Assembly: GCF_900119705.1 (NCBI RefSeq)
Contig: NZ_LT632322.1
Location: 310,001-374,000 of the forward strand
DNA from: Murdochiella vaginalis
GTDB lineage: Bacteria > Bacillota > Clostridia > Tissierellales > Peptoniphilaceae
Length of the DNA: 64,000 bases
Direction of reading: 5' to 3'
The notes beneath the pieces are model-generated. The model was not told the DNA's origin. It ran no database searches and was given only the letters and a program-made list of their open reading frames with translations. Positions 51,685-60,695 of the stretch are shown in pieces. The translations under genes were made by a program, and so were the position numbers. The stretch's first letter is position 1; each line of letters opens with the position of its first letter.

Positions 51685-54063
51685 ATGGACAAAGAGCAGT
51701 TTTTGAAGCAGTGGAACGAAAGCACCAAGCGTCTGTTCTGCAAGACCATTGAAACGGCAACATCCTTTGAAAAATATGCCGCCCTTTCCCAAACCATTAT
51801 GGATCACATCACCGATGCCTGGATGGAAACGCGGGAAAAGACCAAGACCATGCGTAACGAATACTATTTTTCCGCCGAATTTCTGGTCGGCCGCGCGCTG
51901 GGAAACAACCTGCTGAATCTGGGCATTCTCGACGAAGTGAAAGCGGTTCTCAAGGACATCGGCATCGACTTTGAACAGCTCGAAGACGAAGAGGATGACG
52001 CCGCTCTCGGAAACGGCGGTTTGGGAAGGCTTGCCGCCTGCTTCATCGACTCCGCTGCCAGCGAAGGCTACCCCGTCCAAGGTTATGGCGTGCGCTACAG
52101 CCAAGGCATCTTTGAACAGAAATTCATCGACGGCTTCCAGCGCGAAGAAGGCGACGATTGGACCAAAAAAGGCGATTTCTGGTCGCAACGTCGTGAAGAG
52201 GAAGCCAAGCTCGTGCGCTTCCGGGACGAAACCGTGCTCGCCGTGCCCTATGACATGCCCATCATCGGCTACAAAAACGGCATCGTAAACACCCTGCGCC
52301 TGTGGCAGGCCGAGCCGCTCGAGTCCGGATTCGACTTCGACCGCTTCAACAACTTTCAATATGACGATGCCCTGCGCGAATTAAACCGTGCCGAAGACAT
52401 CACCCGCGTGCTCTATCCCAACGACATGCAGCGCGCCGGCAAGGTGTTGCGCTTCAAACAGCAATACTTCTTCACCTCCGCCAGCATCCAAGACCTTCTC
52501 ACCCGCTATAAAGAGAATTTCCCCGAAGACACTAATTTCCGCTCGTTCTCGGCGCTGCATTCCATTCAATTGAACGACACCCATCCCGTCATCGCCATTC
52601 CCGAGCTGATGCGCCTTCTCATCGACGAAGAGGAACTTTCCTGGGACGATGCCTATGATGTTGCGACGCATACGTTTGCGTTCACCAACCATACCGTCTT
52701 GCAGGAAGCACTGGAAAAATGGAGCCTCGATATTGTCGACGAGGTCTGCCCGCGCTGCCTGGAGCTCATCAAGGAAATCAACCAGAAGATGATTTCCGTG
52801 TTCCGTCAACAGGGCATGCCCGAGGAGCAGATCAACACCTACCGCATCATCCACGACAACGTCGTGGAAATGGCCTATTTGGCGGTTTGGTGTGCTGTCG
52901 CGGTCAACGGTGTGGCCAAAATCCATACGCAGATTTTGCAAACCGAAACCTTCAAGCAATGGGTTGCCGTCATGCCGGAAAAATTCAGCAATAAGACCAA
53001 CGGCGTCACACCCCGTCGGTGGCTGCAATATGCCAATCCCGAGCTGTCCGCCTTTATCACGAAAAAGTTGGGCAGCGACGCCTGGCATCACGACCTCACC
53101 CTTTTGAAAGGACTGGAACGCTACGCCGACGATCCCGAAACCCTTACGGAGCTCAACGCCATCAAGGCCATCAAAAAGAACCAGCTGGTGGACTACATTG
53201 AACGCACCGAAGGCATTACCTTGGATCCCGACTCGATTTTCGACATCCAGATCAAGCGCCTGCATGAGTACAAGCGCCAGCTGTTGAACATTCTGCACAT
53301 TCTGCACTTGTACAATATGCTCAAGAAAAATCCCGGTCTGGACATGGTGCCGCGCACGTTTATCTTCGGCGCGAAGGCCGCGCCCGGTTATTTCCGTGCC
53401 AAAGCCATTATCAAGTTCATCAACGAAGTCGCCCGGATGGTCAACGCCGACCCGGATACGCGCAAAAAACTGCGCGTCGTCTTCGTCCAGAACTACCGCG
53501 TCAGCTCCGCCGAAAAGCTCTTTCCGGCGGCGGACATTTCCGAGCAGATTTCCACGGCCGGAAAAGAAGCCTCCGGCACGGGCAACATGAAATTCATGCT
53601 CAACGCCACCCCGACCCTCGGCACGTATGACGGCGCCAACATCGAGATTATTGCGGATGCCGGCGAAGAGAACAATTTCCGCTTCGGCGCCACCGTCGAA
53701 GAATTGGAAGGCATTGCTTCCTCATATAATCCGCTCGAGTACTACCATACGAAGCCCGAAATTAAGGAAGTGGTGGACTATCTGTTGGATCAGCGCCTGT
53801 CGGACCACGGCACCTATATGTTCCTGGATGTCTATAATTCGCTGGTGGCACCCCAACACGGCGAACGCGGGGACGAACACTATCTGCTCTACGATTTTGA
53901 AAGCTATGCCGAAGCCCAAAAGCGCGTCGACACCGCCTATCGCGACCGTCTCGGCTGGGCGAAGAAGTGCCTGATGAACCTCGCCAACTGCGGCGAATTC
54001 TCATCCGACCGCACCGTGCGCGAATACGTGCGGGATATATGGAAAGTGGACACCATTCAATAG
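51685..54063 (+). CDS. glgP: Glycogen/starch phosphorylase
   Basis: A 792-residue PLP enzyme that releases glucose-1-phosphate from alpha-glucan chains. EYYFSAEFLVGRALGNNLL is near residue 54, the glycine-rich NGGLGRLAACF near 113 and the cofactor lysine in KEASGTGNMKFMLN near 635. The length is normal. TAGTAGGAGGACCC precedes the ATG. It has no other glycogen gene beside it and follows prfA closely, so it probably shares that transcript. Confidence 0.96.
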   Translation: MDKEQFLKQWNESTKRLFCKTIETATSFEKYAALSQTIMDHITDAWMETREKTKTMRNEYYFSAEFLVGRALGNNLLNLGILDEVKAVLKDIGIDFEQLEDEEDDAALGNGGLGRLAACFIDSAASEGYPVQGYGVRYSQGIFEQKFIDGFQREEGDDWTKKGDFWSQRREEEAKLVRFRDETVLAVPYDMPIIGYKNGIVNTLRLWQAEPLESGFDFDRFNNFQYDDALRELNRAEDITRVLYPNDMQRAGKVLRFKQQYFFTSASIQDLLTRYKENFPEDTNFRSFSALHSIQLNDTHPVIAIPELMRLLIDEEELSWDDAYDVATHTFAFTNHTVLQEALEKWSLDIVDEVCPRCLELIKEINQKMISVFRQQGMPEEQINTYRIIHDNVVEMAYLAVWCAVAVNGVAKIHTQILQTETFKQWVAVMPEKFSNKTNGVTPRRWLQYANPELSAFITKKLGSDAWHHDLTLLKGLERYADDPETLTELNAIKAIKKNQLVDYIERTEGITLDPDSIFDIQIKRLHEYKRQLLNILHILHLYNMLKKNPGLDMVPRTFIFGAKAAPGYFRAKAIIKFINEVARMVNADPDTRKKLRVVFVQNYRVSSAEKLFPAADISEQISTAGKEASGTGNMKFMLNATPTLGTYDGANIEIIADAGEENNFRFGATVEELEGIASSYNPLEYYHTKPEIKEVVDYLLDQRLSDHGTYMFLDVYNSLVAPQHGERGDEHYLLYDFESYAEAQKRVDTAYRDRLGWAKKCLMNLANCGEFSSDRTVREYVRDIWKVDTIQ

Positions 54064-54169
54064 TCGTCAACACCGGCCGCCGCTAAGGCGTCCGAAATGC
54101 TCTGCGCGAGCCGACCTGGCCCGTTGCATCGAAAACCGTCACACGAAGTCACACGAAAAGGAGGAAAAT

Positions 54170-55036
54170 ATGCTGGTATCGGCCAAAGAAATGCTCATCA
54201 AGGCGGCGAAAGAACACTACGCTGTCGCACAGATCAACATTAACAATCTGGAATGGACCAAAGCCGTTCTGGAAACCGCGGAGGAGCTCAAGTCGCCCGT
54301 CATCTTAGGCGTCTCTGAAGGCGCCGGAAAATACATGGGAGGCCACACCACCGTCGCCGCCATGGTGCGCGCAATGGATGAGGCCCTGGGCATTACCGTG
54401 CCCGTCGCGCTGCACTTGGACCACGGCACCTATGAAGGCGCGAAAAAGTGCATCGAAGCCGGCTACACCTCCGTCATGTTCGACGGCTCTCATTTCCCGC
54501 TCGAAGAGAATCTGGAAAAAACCACCGAAATCGTGCGTCTGGCGCATGAACACGGCATCTCCGTCGAAGCCGAAGTCGGCACCATCGGTGGCGAGGAAGA
54601 CGGTGTGGTCGGCATGGGCGAGATCGCGGATCCCGCAGAATGCAAACGCCTGGCGGATCTCGGCATTGACTTTTTAGCCGCCGGCATCGGCAACATCCAC
54701 GGCGTCTATCCGGCCAACTGGAAGGGCCTCGACTTTGATGCCCTGCAACACATCAAGGAAGCAACCGGCGATATGCCGCTCGTCTTACACGGCGGTACCG
54801 GCATTCCCAAGGATATGATTTTGAAAGCCATTTCGCTCGGCGTCGCCAAAATTAACGTCAACACTGAGTGCCAGCTGTCCTTTGCGAAGGCCACGCGCGA
54901 ATACATCGAAGCCGGCAAGGACCAACAGGGCAAAGGATTCGACCCGCGCAAGCTGTTAGCCCCCGGTACGGCCGCCATCAAAGAAACGGTCAAAGAAAAG
55001 CTGGAGATGTTCGGCTCGGTGGGCAAGGCGGAGTAA
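54170..55036 (+). CDS. fba: Class II fructose-1,6-bisphosphate aldolase
   Basis: 288 residues, zinc-dependent. ALHLDHGTYEG near residue 82 carries the zinc histidine, VGTIGGEEDG near 140 and the phosphate-binding LVLHGGTGIPKDMI near 205. It cleaves fructose bisphosphate in glycolysis. It is close to the tagatose-bisphosphate aldolase subfamily, so a related ketose substrate is possible. GAAAAGGAGGAAAAT precedes the ATG. Confidence 0.94.
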   Translation: MLVSAKEMLIKAAKEHYAVAQININNLEWTKAVLETAEELKSPVILGVSEGAGKYMGGHTTVAAMVRAMDEALGITVPVALHLDHGTYEGAKKCIEAGYTSVMFDGSHFPLEENLEKTTEIVRLAHEHGISVEAEVGTIGGEEDGVVGMGEIADPAECKRLADLGIDFLAAGIGNIHGVYPANWKGLDFDALQHIKEATGDMPLVLHGGTGIPKDMILKAISLGVAKINVNTECQLSFAKATREYIEAGKDQQGKGFDPRKLLAPGTAAIKETVKEKLEMFGSVGKAE

Positions 55037-55132
55037 CGCCCCACAAAGCATGCCGAATCCCAATGCGCGGCAGAAAACAGAGCGTCCCGATAGGGGCGCA
55101 CGACTCACAGCCTGTGGCATACATGCGGAAGA

Positions 55133-55165
55133 GGCCAAAAAAGTAAGCTTTTCGTTACTTTTTTG
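55133..55165 (+). terminator. Terminator after fba
   Basis: AAAAAAGTAA, a short loop, TTACTTTTTTG. About 100 bases after fba and before the next promoter. Confidence 0.7.
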
Positions 55166-55196
55166 CAACAACTTCACGGAAAACCCACAATTAGCG

Positions 55197-55225
55197 TTGA
55201 CGAATGCAGGATGAATTGGTATGAT
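55197..55225 (+). promoter_or_regulatory. Strong sigma-A promoter of the surface protein gene
   Basis: TTGACG, 17-bp spacer, TATGAT, about 108 bases ahead of the start codon. Confidence 0.85.
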
Positions 55226-55332
55226 GAGCCTGTAAATCAAGAAGTTTCTATTTTCCGGAGCTTCCACGATTACATGCACAACCATAGCAGCTGATCACAA
55301 AGCAGGAAAAAAACAAATTACGGAGGATGACA

Positions 55333-56454
55333 ATGAAAACGAAACGTATTGTAGCATTGGCTCTTGCTGGCGCTCTGGCGTTCGGCGGTGCCCTAGCAAC
55401 ACCGGTTTTGGCGGATGAAGCAGTTCAGGCTGCGACAGTGTCAGACGAAGATCTGGCTACAGCTAAAATCAAAATGGTGTATGACGCTTCGGTCTATAAG
55501 GCTGCGGCAGAGAAGAAGGTCAAAGAAGCAGGGCTGGAAGGCAAAAAACTTTCTGACTTAGAGAAAGCTATGACCGATGCTGAGAAAGATAAAAACACTG
55601 CAATTGACAATTGGGTGAAGTTGGGCAAAGAAAAAGGTGCAAAGCAAGATGCTGTGAACAATGCGGAAGAAGCATTGAAAGCTCCTAAAAAAGCTTGGGA
55701 AGATCTTGCCACGCCGTATGGTTTAGCTGGCCTGACAGCGACCGAAGCGGAAGACATCAAAGCTGCAATTAAGGCCCGAGCGGACGAGATTGAGGCAACT
55801 GAGCCGGCTAAAGCTCAAGAATTAAGAAAAGCTGCCGTCATTGATTCGCTCGTTCAAGCAAAACAGAAGTATGATGCAGCAGTAGAGGCTCTTAAGGACG
55901 CGAAAGAGAATTTGGCGAATGCAAGTGTGGCTCTTAAGGATTACAAAGAGTACACGGAAGCAAAGAAAGCGTATGATAAAGCCGTTGCTGACTTCAACAC
56001 CAAGAACGAAGCTGAAGTTGCAAAAGATTTTGTTGACGCGCTGAACGCTTTAAAGCCGACTCTTGATGCAGCTGAAAAAGCAAAAGTTGATGTGGAAGGA
56101 AAATCTGCGAAACAGATCATCCTTGCTCTGTTAAGCCAGACCAAAACCACAAAGGGTCTGTTGGCTGCTTTGGGCGAAACACCGGCACCGCAACCGGGCG
56201 AAGAGCCGGGCAAACCGGGCGAAGAGCCGGGCAAACCGGGCGAAGAGCCGGGCAAACCGGGCGAAGAGCCGGGCAAACCGGGCGAAGAGCCGGGCAAACC
56301 GGGCAAGCCGGCAGAGAAACCGGAAGTAAAGGACAAGGACAATAAGAAAAACAACAAAAAAGCTCCCAAGACCGGCGACATCACCGTATTGGCGTATGCA
56401 GGCAGCGCGGTATTGGCTGCGGGCGCATTTGTCGCTTCGAAAAAACGCAAGTAA
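55333..56454 (+). CDS. Sortase-anchored coiled-coil surface protein
   Basis: 373 residues from the ATG at 55333, seven bases after GGAGG (an earlier ATG touches that site). A signal peptide (cleavage after VLA) leads to an alanine- and lysine-rich helical region of about 240 residues with coiled-coil character. Then five PGEEPGK repeats, coded by a 21-bp tandem, form a wall-spanning stalk. The C-terminus has the sortase signal APKTG, a hydrophobic stretch and KKRK. It is probably abundant given its promoter. The ligand is unknown. Confidence 0.9.
   Translation: MKTKRIVALALAGALAFGGALATPVLADEAVQAATVSDEDLATAKIKMVYDASVYKAAAEKKVKEAGLEGKKLSDLEKAMTDAEKDKNTAIDNWVKLGKEKGAKQDAVNNAEEALKAPKKAWEDLATPYGLAGLTATEAEDIKAAIKARADEIEATEPAKAQELRKAAVIDSLVQAKQKYDAAVEALKDAKENLANASVALKDYKEYTEAKKAYDKAVADFNTKNEAEVAKDFVDALNALKPTLDAAEKAKVDVEGKSAKQIILALLSQTKTTKGLLAALGETPAPQPGEEPGKPGEEPGKPGEEPGKPGEEPGKPGEEPGKPGKPAEKPEVKDKDNKKNNKKAPKTGDITVLAYAGSAVLAAGAFVASKKRK
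56198..56302 (+). repeat. 21-bp tandem repeat in the surface protein gene
   Basis: Five nearly identical CCGGGCGAAGAGCCGGGCAA units encode the Pro/Gly/Glu stalk. Identical units suggest slippage and length variation between strains. Confidence 0.9.
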
Positions 56455-56509
56455 GTTCGCATAACGTGCTGCTGTTGGTGTGAATGACAGGTTTGTCCTG
56501 GACAGACCG

Positions 56510-56543
56510 AAGGAGGTGTTCCGAAAGGAACACCTCCTTTTTA
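56510..56543 (+). terminator. Terminator of the surface protein gene
   Basis: AAGGAGGTGTT, CCGAAAGG, AACACCTCCTTTTTA. A perfect stem of at least 10 bp. Confidence 0.92.
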
Positions 56544-56643
56544 TTGCCATGTAGCAGGAGCGTCGTTGCACAGTGGGCTCGACAGGTGTCTTAGAGAAGC
56601 CTACGAAGCACGGAGAACGGCATCCGGGCAGGAAAGGAGCAAT

Positions 56644-56673
56644 AAAAAAGCCCGCCTTATGGGGCGGGCTTTT
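56644..56673 (-). terminator. Terminator overlapping the stop codon of the G5 lipoprotein gene
   Basis: AGCCCGCC, ATAA loop on the minus strand, GGCGGGCTTTTTT. The stop codon TAA is in the loop, so the last codons form the stem. Confidence 0.85.
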
Positions 56674-57571
56674 CTTCGGGCGAGGTGTTTTCGCCGGACG
56701 GATTCGGATTCGGGGGTGCCTCGGTTGTGGAGCTCTTGCTGCTTTCGGGCTTGGACTGGCTCTGCGAAGACGACGGTGCCTGCGTATCGCTGCTGGTCTG
56801 CGCGGAGGAACTTGAGCTACTCTGTTGCGACGATTGTTCCTGCGAGGAGGAGCTCGATGACGATTGTTCGGACGAAGCGGGCGCCGAGGAGGCGTTCGGA
56901 AGAACCGGAATGACCGGCGGCTTGGGCTTCGCCGGAGGCGGCGTCGGCGTCGGTGTATGGGTCTTGCCGCCGCGTGAGGGTGCCGGGACGATGCGGATAT
57001 CGGGCACGCGGCTCTTTTCCGTGGTTGAGGGTTCTGTGCGCGGCTTCTCGGAAGACTGCGCCACCATGAAGTTGTCCTTTTCCACCTTGCCGTCTGCCAA
57101 GATGCGCAACACCAAGGAGTTGTCCGTCATAGTTGCGCCGATGGTGGTGGGTTTTACGAAATGGGGGCTCGTCGGATTGGAGTAGCCGATAATTTCGCGC
57201 GCGCCGATTTCGCCGTGTTTGGCCGTGGGGGCAATCTTGACGATCGCTTCGACAGGCTTCTTGACCACGGTCTCGGAGAGCGCTTTGCGCGATACTTCTT
57301 TGCCGCCCGACATGCTAACCTCATAGGTGATATTGCTCTGGCCGCGTTCGCCCGGCTGTACGATGCGATATTCGCCCGGCTTTACGGTATCATCCACTTC
57401 GGTCACAATGGCGAACTCTTGTTCCATAAGTTCGGTAACCTCTTTGGTCTCCTCGACGCCGGAGCTTTCCTGTCGCGGCGCATCCACAAGCTCAAAGCCG
57501 GGATTGCTGCTGCAGGCGGTAAGCACGGCACCGCTGAGCGCCAAGGCGAGGAGTAATCGTTTCTGTTTCAT
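56657..57571 (-). CDS. G5-domain lipoprotein with Ser-rich tail
   Basis: 304 residues. The lipobox LTAC (cysteine near 20) anchors it outside the membrane. Residues about 50-115 form a G5 domain (EVDDTVKPGEYRIVQPGERG, then SETVVKKPVEAIVKI), a fold that binds glycans or zinc in many wall proteins. From about 195 a Pro-rich then long Ser/Gln tract follows, a flexible wall linker. AGAGGACCAG precedes the ATG. Module A4 begins about 90 bases upstream of the start. Partner unknown. Confidence 0.85.
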   Translation of the reverse strand: MKQKRLLLALALSGAVLTACSSNPGFELVDAPRQESSGVEETKEVTELMEQEFAIVTEVDDTVKPGEYRIVQPGERGQSNITYEVSMSGGKEVSRKALSETVVKKPVEAIVKIAPTAKHGEIGAREIIGYSNPTSPHFVKPTTIGATMTDNSLVLRILADGKVEKDNFMVAQSSEKPRTEPSTTEKSRVPDIRIVPAPSRGGKTHTPTPTPPPAKPKPPVIPVLPNASSAPASSEQSSSSSSSQEQSSQQSSSSSSAQTSSDTQAPSSSQSQSKPESSKSSTTEAPPNPNPSGENTSPEEKPAP

Positions 57572-57664
57572 CTGGTCCTCTCTCTCTGTTCGACGCCCTT
57601 TCGCGCGTCGTTACGCAAATAGTATACACGATGAAGGCCCCGCGTGCATATCTTCTGCACCCCG

Positions 57665-57761
57665 CCCGGCCCTTTTCTTGCGCCGCCGGCTCTCCTCGGC
57701 GATGAAGCTTTGCAGGCGCACTTCCGGTTCGTCGAAGATGCGGCGCACGAAAAGGGCCGGG
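57665..57761. repeat. Module A, copy 4
   Basis: Arms CCCGGCCCTTTTCTTGCGCC and GGCGCACGAAAAGGGCCGGG pair with one mismatch. The core is GCCGGCTCTCCTCGGC and GTTCGTCGAAGATGCGGC. It is upstream of the minus-strand G5 gene and starts an A-B-C-B-E island on the plus strand. Confidence 0.85.
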
Positions 57762-57874
57762 AGGGGCGATGCGCGGCTGGCAGAGCGTTGGGTGAGGCGC
57801 GGGGTGCGGAGATGAGGCGCGGCGGGCGGAGCTGCTGCGGAGGACGCAGGTGTCTGGAGCGCATGGGTTTCAGT

Positions 57875-57973
57875 GGAGCGCCGCTGGAACCGCTTTTGGC
57901 GGCGCAGTTTCTAAGAGGAAGCCGCCTTCGGCGGCGTTTTCAAATCGCCGGCCGCAGGCCGGCACCTTATTTT
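57875..57973 (+). repeat. Module B, copy 4
   Basis: GGAGCGCCGCTGG...GGCGGCGC, then the constant hairpins (one base change, AATCGCCGG) and ACCTTATTTT. Confidence 0.85.
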
Positions 57974-57974
57974 G

Positions 57975-58341
57975 TAGAGGGGAATCGTCAAAAAGGCGAA
58001 ACACTCTACGCCCGCTTGCAACACTGTAGAGTGGATTGCTGAAAAAAGCGAAACCACTCTACGCTCATTCGTGATCCTGTAGAGTTGAATGGCGGAAAAA
58101 AGCAAAACCACTCTACACCTGCTTGCGATCTTGTAGAGTGGATTGCTAAAAAAATCAAAACCACTCTACACCTGCTTGCGATCTTGTAGAGTGGATTGCT
58201 AAAAAAGGCGAAACCACTCTACGCCCGCTCGCAACCATGTAGAGTGGATTGCTAAAAAAGGCGAAACCACTCTACACTTGCTTGCACAACGGTAGAGTGG
58301 TTTTGCCTTAATTACAAAATAAACATGATTTTTGTGACACG
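57975..58341 (+). repeat. Palindromic array C3 (seven units, 53-bp period)
   Basis: Units at 57975, 58027, 58080, 58134, 58187, 58240 and 58293. The step is 53 bp with two one-base slips. Inner units are near identical. The last one has the changed loop TTTTGCCTTAATTACAAAA and runs to GTGACACGC, as in C2. Confidence 0.92.
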
Positions 58342-58352
58342 CTGAAAAAAAG

Positions 58353-58448
58353 AGGAGCGCCGCTTGGACTGCTGTTGGCGGCGCGTTTCTAAGGCGGAGC
58401 CGCCTTCGGCGGCGTTTTCAAACCGCCGGCCGCAGGCCGGCTCCTTCT
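58353..58448 (+). repeat. Module B, copy 5
   Basis: GGAGCGCCGCTTGG...GGCGGCGC, constant hairpins and GGCTCCTTCTT. It joins array C3 to array E. Confidence 0.85.
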
Positions 58449-58469
58449 TGGTGGCGTTGGCGGCAAGAA

Positions 58470-58820
58470 GGGGCCCTTTTTCGCATTTCGCGAATATGGG
58501 CTCCTGGGCTTTGGTGATTTTTTGCGATAAAAGGAGCCTTTTATTGCAATTTACGAATATGGGCTCCTGGGCTTCGGCGATTTTTGGCGAAAAAAGGAGC
58601 CCTTTTTTACAAATCGCAAATTTAGGCTCCTAATTTTTAGTTTTTTTCTTGCGCACAAGGAGCCCTTTTTTGCAATTCACAGTTTTGGGCCCCCAAAATG
58701 CAGATTTCCTAGTGGTAAGCGGGAGCCCTTTTTCGCATTTTCCTCTTTTGGGCTCCTAAAATACGACTTTTACGATCATGGCCGGGAGCCTTTTTCTGCA
58801 CTTCGCTGTTTTAGGCTCCT
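58470..58820 (+). repeat. Palindromic array E (six units, 63-bp period)
   Basis: Units start at 58470, 58533, 58596, 58659, 58722 and 58785, all exactly 63 bp apart. Unit AGGAGCCC, a T-run, a gap such as GCAATTCACGAATAT, then GGGCTCCT, with a spacer of about 26 bp. The units are more diverged than in the C and D arrays, but the period never slips. Confidence 0.92.
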
Positions 58821-58977
58821 CAAAGGCCTCAGTGGAGCGAAGCACGAGCTTACACCCCGCGCTATGCACCACGCTTATACTTCGCCCTCCGCCGCGCCCG
58901 CGCCCCACCCATCCCGAATTCCCGGCGGCGCGCGCACCGAATCCGTTATAATGGGAGAGAACAGGAAGGAAGGGACG
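58821..58977 (+). promoter_or_regulatory. Leader of the RNA methyltransferase gene
   Basis: TATAAT (58947-58952) could be a -10 box, with no good -35. The remainder is unremarkable GC-rich sequence. Confidence 0.35.
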
Positions 58978-60423
58978 ATGACGAAGAAAAAACATCCGGT
59001 GGTGGACGTGCGAATTGAAGAGCTGGCGTATCCCGATCGTGCGAGCGGCGTGGTGCTGTCGACGATTGCGCATGATCCGGTGGGCGAGATGCTGGAGTTG
59101 CCCGTGGATCACAGCAAACGCGAGGCGGTCGCGCCCATGCGCATGAAGGGCGGGCTGCCGGGCCAGGTTTGGCGTTGCCGCGTGAAGCGTTCGCATGCCG
59201 GGGTGCGCGAGGTGATGCCATTGCAGCTGCTGGCGCCGTCGCCCATGGAACATCGTCCGACTTGCCCACAGGCAGGCATCTGCGGAGGTTGCAATTACCA
59301 GACGATCAGCGTGGAATCGGAGCTGCTGCTTAAAAGCCGGCAGCTGCGGGAGCTGTATGCGCCGCTGGGGCTTTCTTCCGCGATTTCGCTTTATCGCAGT
59401 CCGCTCTTGGAGGGCTATCGCAGCAAGATGGAGTATACCTTCGGCGACAGCACGCCTGGCGGGCCGCTGACGTTGGGGCTGCATCGTCCGGGCCATTTTT
59501 ATGACATTTTGCCGACGCCGCTGTGCAATATCGTCCCGGAGGATTTTAATTCGTTGCGCAAGGCAGTGGAGCGTTTTTGCCGGGAGCGCGAATGGACATT
59601 CTATCATCGTGCGAAGAAGAGCGGCTATTTGCGCCATCTCGTGTTGCGTGCGGCGCTTACGACGGGGGAGCTCATGGTCAATCTTGTGACGACCTCGGAG
59701 CGCACCTGGACGGCACTCGATACGACGGAATTTCTGCGCCTTCTGCACAGCCTTTCCCTTTCGATGCGCCTCGTGAGCGTCTTCCACACGACCAATGACA
59801 GCGTTGCGGACGTGGTGCAGGCGGATGCTCTCGATCTTTTGGAAGGACGTTCTTACCTGGAAGAGCGCCTTTTTGACCTCTCGTTTCACGTGGGGCCGTT
59901 TTCTTTCTTCCAGCCCAACGTCATGGGTGCCAAGAACCTCTATTCCAAGGCACTTGACCTTGCCGGCGACCTGCGCGGCAAGACCGTCTACGATCTCTAT
60001 TCCGGCACGGGAACCCTCGCGCAAATTGCCGCGTCGCGCGCCCAGCGCGTCATCGGCGTGGAGATCGTGGAGGAAGCCGTCGAGAAAGCCCGTGAAGCCT
60101 GTCAACGCAACGGTCTTGCGAATGTACGCTTCGTTGCATCCGACGTCCTTGCCGAGCTGACCCGTCTCGCCGACATCGGCGATCGTCCCGACGTTGTCCT
60201 TCTCGATCCGCCTCGCCAGGGTATTCATCCCAAGGCTGTCGCCCACCTCATCGCTGCTGCCCCCGAGCGCATCGTATACATCTCCTGCAATCCCACCACA
60301 CAGGTTCACGACCTGTCTCTCTTTACTGCCGGTGGCTACCGCGTCGAGCAAGTGGTTGCCTTCGACCAGTTTCCGCGGACGAAGCATGTTGAGACGGTCT
60401 GTTTGATGTCAAGAAAGGACTAA
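58978..60423 (+). CDS. RNA (uracil-5-)-methyltransferase, TrmA/RlmCD family
   Basis: 481 residues from the ATG at 58978, after AGGAAGGAAGGGACG. A TRAM-like N-terminal part is followed by an Fe-S-type cysteine group (CPQAGICGGCNYQ near 100-112). The SAM domain has FFQPNVMGAKNLY near 315 and DLYSGTGTLAQ near 340, then VVLLDPPRQGIHPKA near 412. The catalytic cysteine is in YISCNPTTQ near 442. It adds methyl groups to uridines of 23S rRNA or tRNA. Gram-positive members are often RlmCD, but the exact site cannot be read. Confidence 0.93.
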   Translation: MTKKKHPVVDVRIEELAYPDRASGVVLSTIAHDPVGEMLELPVDHSKREAVAPMRMKGGLPGQVWRCRVKRSHAGVREVMPLQLLAPSPMEHRPTCPQAGICGGCNYQTISVESELLLKSRQLRELYAPLGLSSAISLYRSPLLEGYRSKMEYTFGDSTPGGPLTLGLHRPGHFYDILPTPLCNIVPEDFNSLRKAVERFCREREWTFYHRAKKSGYLRHLVLRAALTTGELMVNLVTTSERTWTALDTTEFLRLLHSLSLSMRLVSVFHTTNDSVADVVQADALDLLEGRSYLEERLFDLSFHVGPFSFFQPNVMGAKNLYSKALDLAGDLRGKTVYDLYSGTGTLAQIAASRAQRVIGVEIVEEAVEKAREACQRNGLANVRFVASDVLAELTRLADIGDRPDVVLLDPPRQGIHPKAVAHLIAAAPERIVYISCNPTTQVHDLSLFTAGGYRVEQVVAFDQFPRTKHVETVCLMSRKD

Positions 60424-60522
60424 AAGGCTTGAAAGCCTTGATTTTACGGCGTTTTAGCGGTTTTACCGTTTGTTCGGAAAGCGTCTGATTGGATGCAAAA
60501 GTAGTCGAAATAACCATAAAAT

Positions 60523-60558
60523 GAAAAATCCCGCTCCGATTCAGAGGCGGGATTTTTT
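60523..60558 (+). terminator. Terminator after the RNA methyltransferase gene
   Basis: AAAAATCCCGC, loop, GCGGGATTTTTT. The last native feature before the mobile element. Confidence 0.85.
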
Positions 60559-60572
60559 AGTGAAAAGAACTG

Positions 60573-60690
60573 TTTTGGTCATACAATTGTAAAGGCAAGT
60601 TGAATGTTGGTATATTCCTGCCTTGCGAGTCGGCAAGATGGTTGTCAGATGATTTTTGGTCAGACAGTTGGAACGGTAAGATGGTTGTCA
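60573..60690. repeat. Interlocked direct repeats, possible recombinase site at element end
   Basis: TTTTGGTCATACAATTGTAA-type 27-mers at 60573-60599 and 60654-60680 match at 22 of 27 bases. A second 16-mer near GGCAAGATGGTTGTCA (60632-60647 and 60675-60690) matches at 15 of 16. They fill the space between the host terminator and the recombinase stop codon, where an attachment site of a serine-recombinase element would lie. Confidence 0.5.
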
Positions 60691-60695
60691 AAACA

